Below, piece after piece: positions 61,877 to 64,000 of a stretch of 64,000 nucleotides of DNA. This DNA is from Heliopora coerulea. Lineage: Eukaryota > Cnidaria > Anthozoa > Scleralcyonacea > Helioporidae. The notes beneath the pieces were generated by a model. The model did not search any database. It was not told where the DNA came from and was given only the letters and a program-made list of their open reading frames with translations. A program made the translations under genes and the position numbers. Location: assembly GCA_030142905.1 (NCBI GenBank), contig JASJOG010000159.1, positions 248,001 to 312,000 on the forward strand, written 5' to 3'. Position 1 is the stretch's first letter, and each line of letters begins with the position of its first letter.

Positions 61877-64000
61877 TTTTTGCATTAATATCAAGTGCCA
61901 AAAACACAAAGAAATGGTTTATTGATTCTGCGGCGACCAAGCACATGACCCGTGATAAAAGTATCTTGATGTACTACAATGAATATCAACAACCAGATAA
62001 ATTTATCTCGGAGATAACACTGTGGCTCTGGCTTTGGGTGAAGGAATGGTTCGACTTCACACAGGAGATGAGACAGACTTTAATCTCGAACTGCACAAAG
62101 TATTGTTCGTGCCTAACCTGGCCAAGAACTTACTTTCAGTTCCTGCAATTGCTTTAATGCGAGCCAAGGTCTATTTTGACAAGGAGAAATGTATTGTGAT
62201 AAAGGATGGCAAAGAGTTTGTTATCGGACAGCTATCAAGTAATAGACTATATACAGTTGACACTACTGAATTCGCACAAACTGTGGCTGAAACTGATAAA
62301 CCAACACCTGAAGTTTGGCACCAAAGATTGGGTCATTTTAACAACATCTATGTTCATCAACTAGCTACGAAGGAAATGGTTGTAGGGATGAACTATGATG
62401 TAAATCGTCCTGAGGAAAAAGAATGCAAAGGATGTACCCTTGGAAAGATGCAAAGAGGCCCCTTTCCTAAGCACAGTCAACACCGAGCAACTAAACCTTA
62501 TGAGATGATACATAGTGATATATGTAGTCCAATGCAAGTTGCATCAAAAGGTGGAAGCAGATATATGTTGACATTCACCGATGATTTTTCCAGATACACT
62601 ACTGTCTACTTTTTCAAGAACAAGAGTGAAGTTCTTTCAAAGTTCAAGGAAGATGTCAACTTGGTGGAGAATCAGAATGGAAAGGTCAAAGTGTTAAGAA
62701 GTGATAATGGGGGAGAATATACGTCTCATAACTTTGCCAATTATTGTGCAGAGAAAGGAATTCTTCATGAATTTACAAGTCCTTATTGCCCTGAATAGAA
62801 TGGAGTAGCTGAACGTTTCAATCGCACAATCATGGAAGCAACAAGATCAATGATTTATCAGGCAGGCTGCCTCTGAACGTTTGGGCTGAAGCTTGCAACA
62901 CAGCTGTTTATGTCCACAATCGGAGCCTTACTACAGCTTTAAAGGACAAAACTCCATTTGAATGTTTTCAATTTAAGAATTTTTAGATGTGTAAGCTATG
63001 CGCACATTCCAGATTCCCGACGCAAGAAGTTAGATCCGAAATCCAGTAAAGCAATTTTTGTTGGATATCCTAGTGGTTGCAAGGGACACAAATTGTATGA
63101 TTTGGAGAAGAGGCAATTCATAATTAGGAGAAATGTTATTTTTCATGAGAAGACGTTTCACCATTTTGATGAGAAATCAAAGGTAGACGGTGCAACACAA
63201 TCAGAGTATCTCATTTCAGATGACAAAGAACAGTCTCAAATATTTACACGACCCGCTATTGATGCTAATGAAAATGAACCTGGAAATGAGAACGGTATAC
63301 TTGAAGTTTCTGATGCATATAACCCTGAACCAGTGGGAGAAGTGGATAGAGAAATACCATTGAGAAGAAACGATGAACAGTTTCCAGTAAATGCTGAACA
63401 AGTGGGAGAGAATGAAGAGCCACCAGCACTGAGAACCTATGAAGACCTGTTTATGAAAAATGTTCGAAATTTGGGACCTGCAAGACAGCGGAGACCTCCA
63501 AGCAGATTCACAGATGATGCTTGTCCAGTAATTAATTCCTTAAGCTCAGAAAGCGATGAACCCAAAGGAATCTATGATGCTCTGAATGGTAAACATGCAG
63601 TTCGGTGGAAAGAAGCAGTGCTTTCAGAGTACTCTTCCTTGGTAGAAAATGAAACATGGGAACTAGTCCCTCCTCCAACAGATAAAAACATTGTTGGTTC
63701 TCGATGAGTCTTGAGAATCAAGCGTGGTGAAGATGGAGCAATGGGACGCTTTAAAGCAAGACTTGTTGCACAGAGCTACTCACAAATAAAAGTAACTGAC
63801 TATGATAAAGTGTTCTCACCAGTAGCTCGACATACATCTTTAAGATCATTACTTGCTTTAGCCAATGCACATGACCTTGAAATCCATCAGATGGATGTAA
63901 AGACAGCATTTCTAAATGGAACATTAGACTGTGAGATTTTTATGTCGCAACCCGAAGGATTTGTTGATCCGAAGAAGCCTGATAATGTTTGCAAATTAAA
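61877..64000 (+). pseudogene. Second copia copy, 5'-truncated, runs off the window
   Basis: About 95% like 17201-19320. It starts abruptly in the gag-protease region with no LTR or gag start. Protease motif WFIDSAATKHM (Gly again lost), the same frameshift after KFISE as the first copy, then pre-integrase VWHQRLGHFNN, HSDICSP, RSDNGGEYTS, a stop at 62797-62799, indels near 62868 and 62985, an open frame 62958-63707, a Trp-to-stop change at 63705-63707, and RT start KTAFLNGTLDCEIFM at the window end. Here SDICGP has become SDICSP. Confidence 0.88.

Noticed and set aside
1..64000. CRISPR arrays, operons, prokaryotic promoters or replication origins
   Set aside because: The window is eukaryotic: spliced gene, LINEs and LTR elements; tandem repeats found are microsatellites or minisatellites without spacer structure.

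Overview
This window is animal genomic DNA, most likely from an anthozoan cnidarian such as a stony coral or sea anemone. That reading is an inference from one intron-bearing Golgi glycosyltransferase gene, AT-rich non-coding DNA, and a transposon mix rich in CR1/L2 and RTE LINEs, Penelope-like elements, Ginger, hAT, Crypton-like, copia, Gypsy and BEL. There are no operons or other prokaryotic hallmarks. Most long open frames belong to transposons, nearly all of them broken.

Layout. 0.4-3.5 kb: RTE LINE (minus). 3.6-4.7 kb: a hammerhead-like motif, unassigned DNA and a foldback element. 4.7-21.5 kb: one hAT transposase (minus) split into three parts by a CR1/L2-type LINE (5.74-15.83 kb) and a copia element (16.13-20.65 kb). 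The LINE is itself split by a 3.2-kb Ginger DNA transposon (8.95-12.15 kb, with an internal telomere-like array) and a palindromic Penelope-like element (13.8-15.6 kb, with hammerhead ribozyme motifs). 21.6-27.2 kb: mostly non-coding, with a TRIM B-box fragment. 27.2-29.15 kb: a 5'-truncated LINE with an uninterrupted RT frame.

30.4-45.3 kb: the one host gene with a supportable multi-exon structure, a beta-1,4-N-acetylgalactosaminyltransferase (B4GALNT3/4-like), minus strand, five exons. All four introns have GT-AG ends and matching phases; the joined exons total 1917 nt (638 codons plus stop). Its introns hold a Crypton-like recombinase pseudogene, a Gypsy remnant, tRNA-derived repeats and microsatellites.

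45.5-64 kb: an inverted pair of tRNA-like repeats; a full-length Gypsy element (46.155-52.147 kb) with 179-bp LTRs and a perfect 5-bp target duplication, its gag split by an L2-like LINE; a LINE fragment; a second palindromic Penelope-like element whose left arm is split by a BEL/Pao element (53.2-61.0 kb); and a 5'-truncated second copia copy running off the end. The BEL element carries a LINE fragment and an 868-bp TTAA-flanked element. That small element holds two exon-like pieces of a cysteine-rich domain resembling the P2X7 intracellular 'ballast' domain, now on opposite strands. This is the most unusual item here.

The insertions are nested up to three deep. At several junctions (Ginger in LINE ORF2, copia in hAT, the TTAA element in BEL gag) the host frame is continuous across the insertion once the inserted DNA is left out, which gives the order of events. 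No search could be run, so family names rest on recognised motifs.
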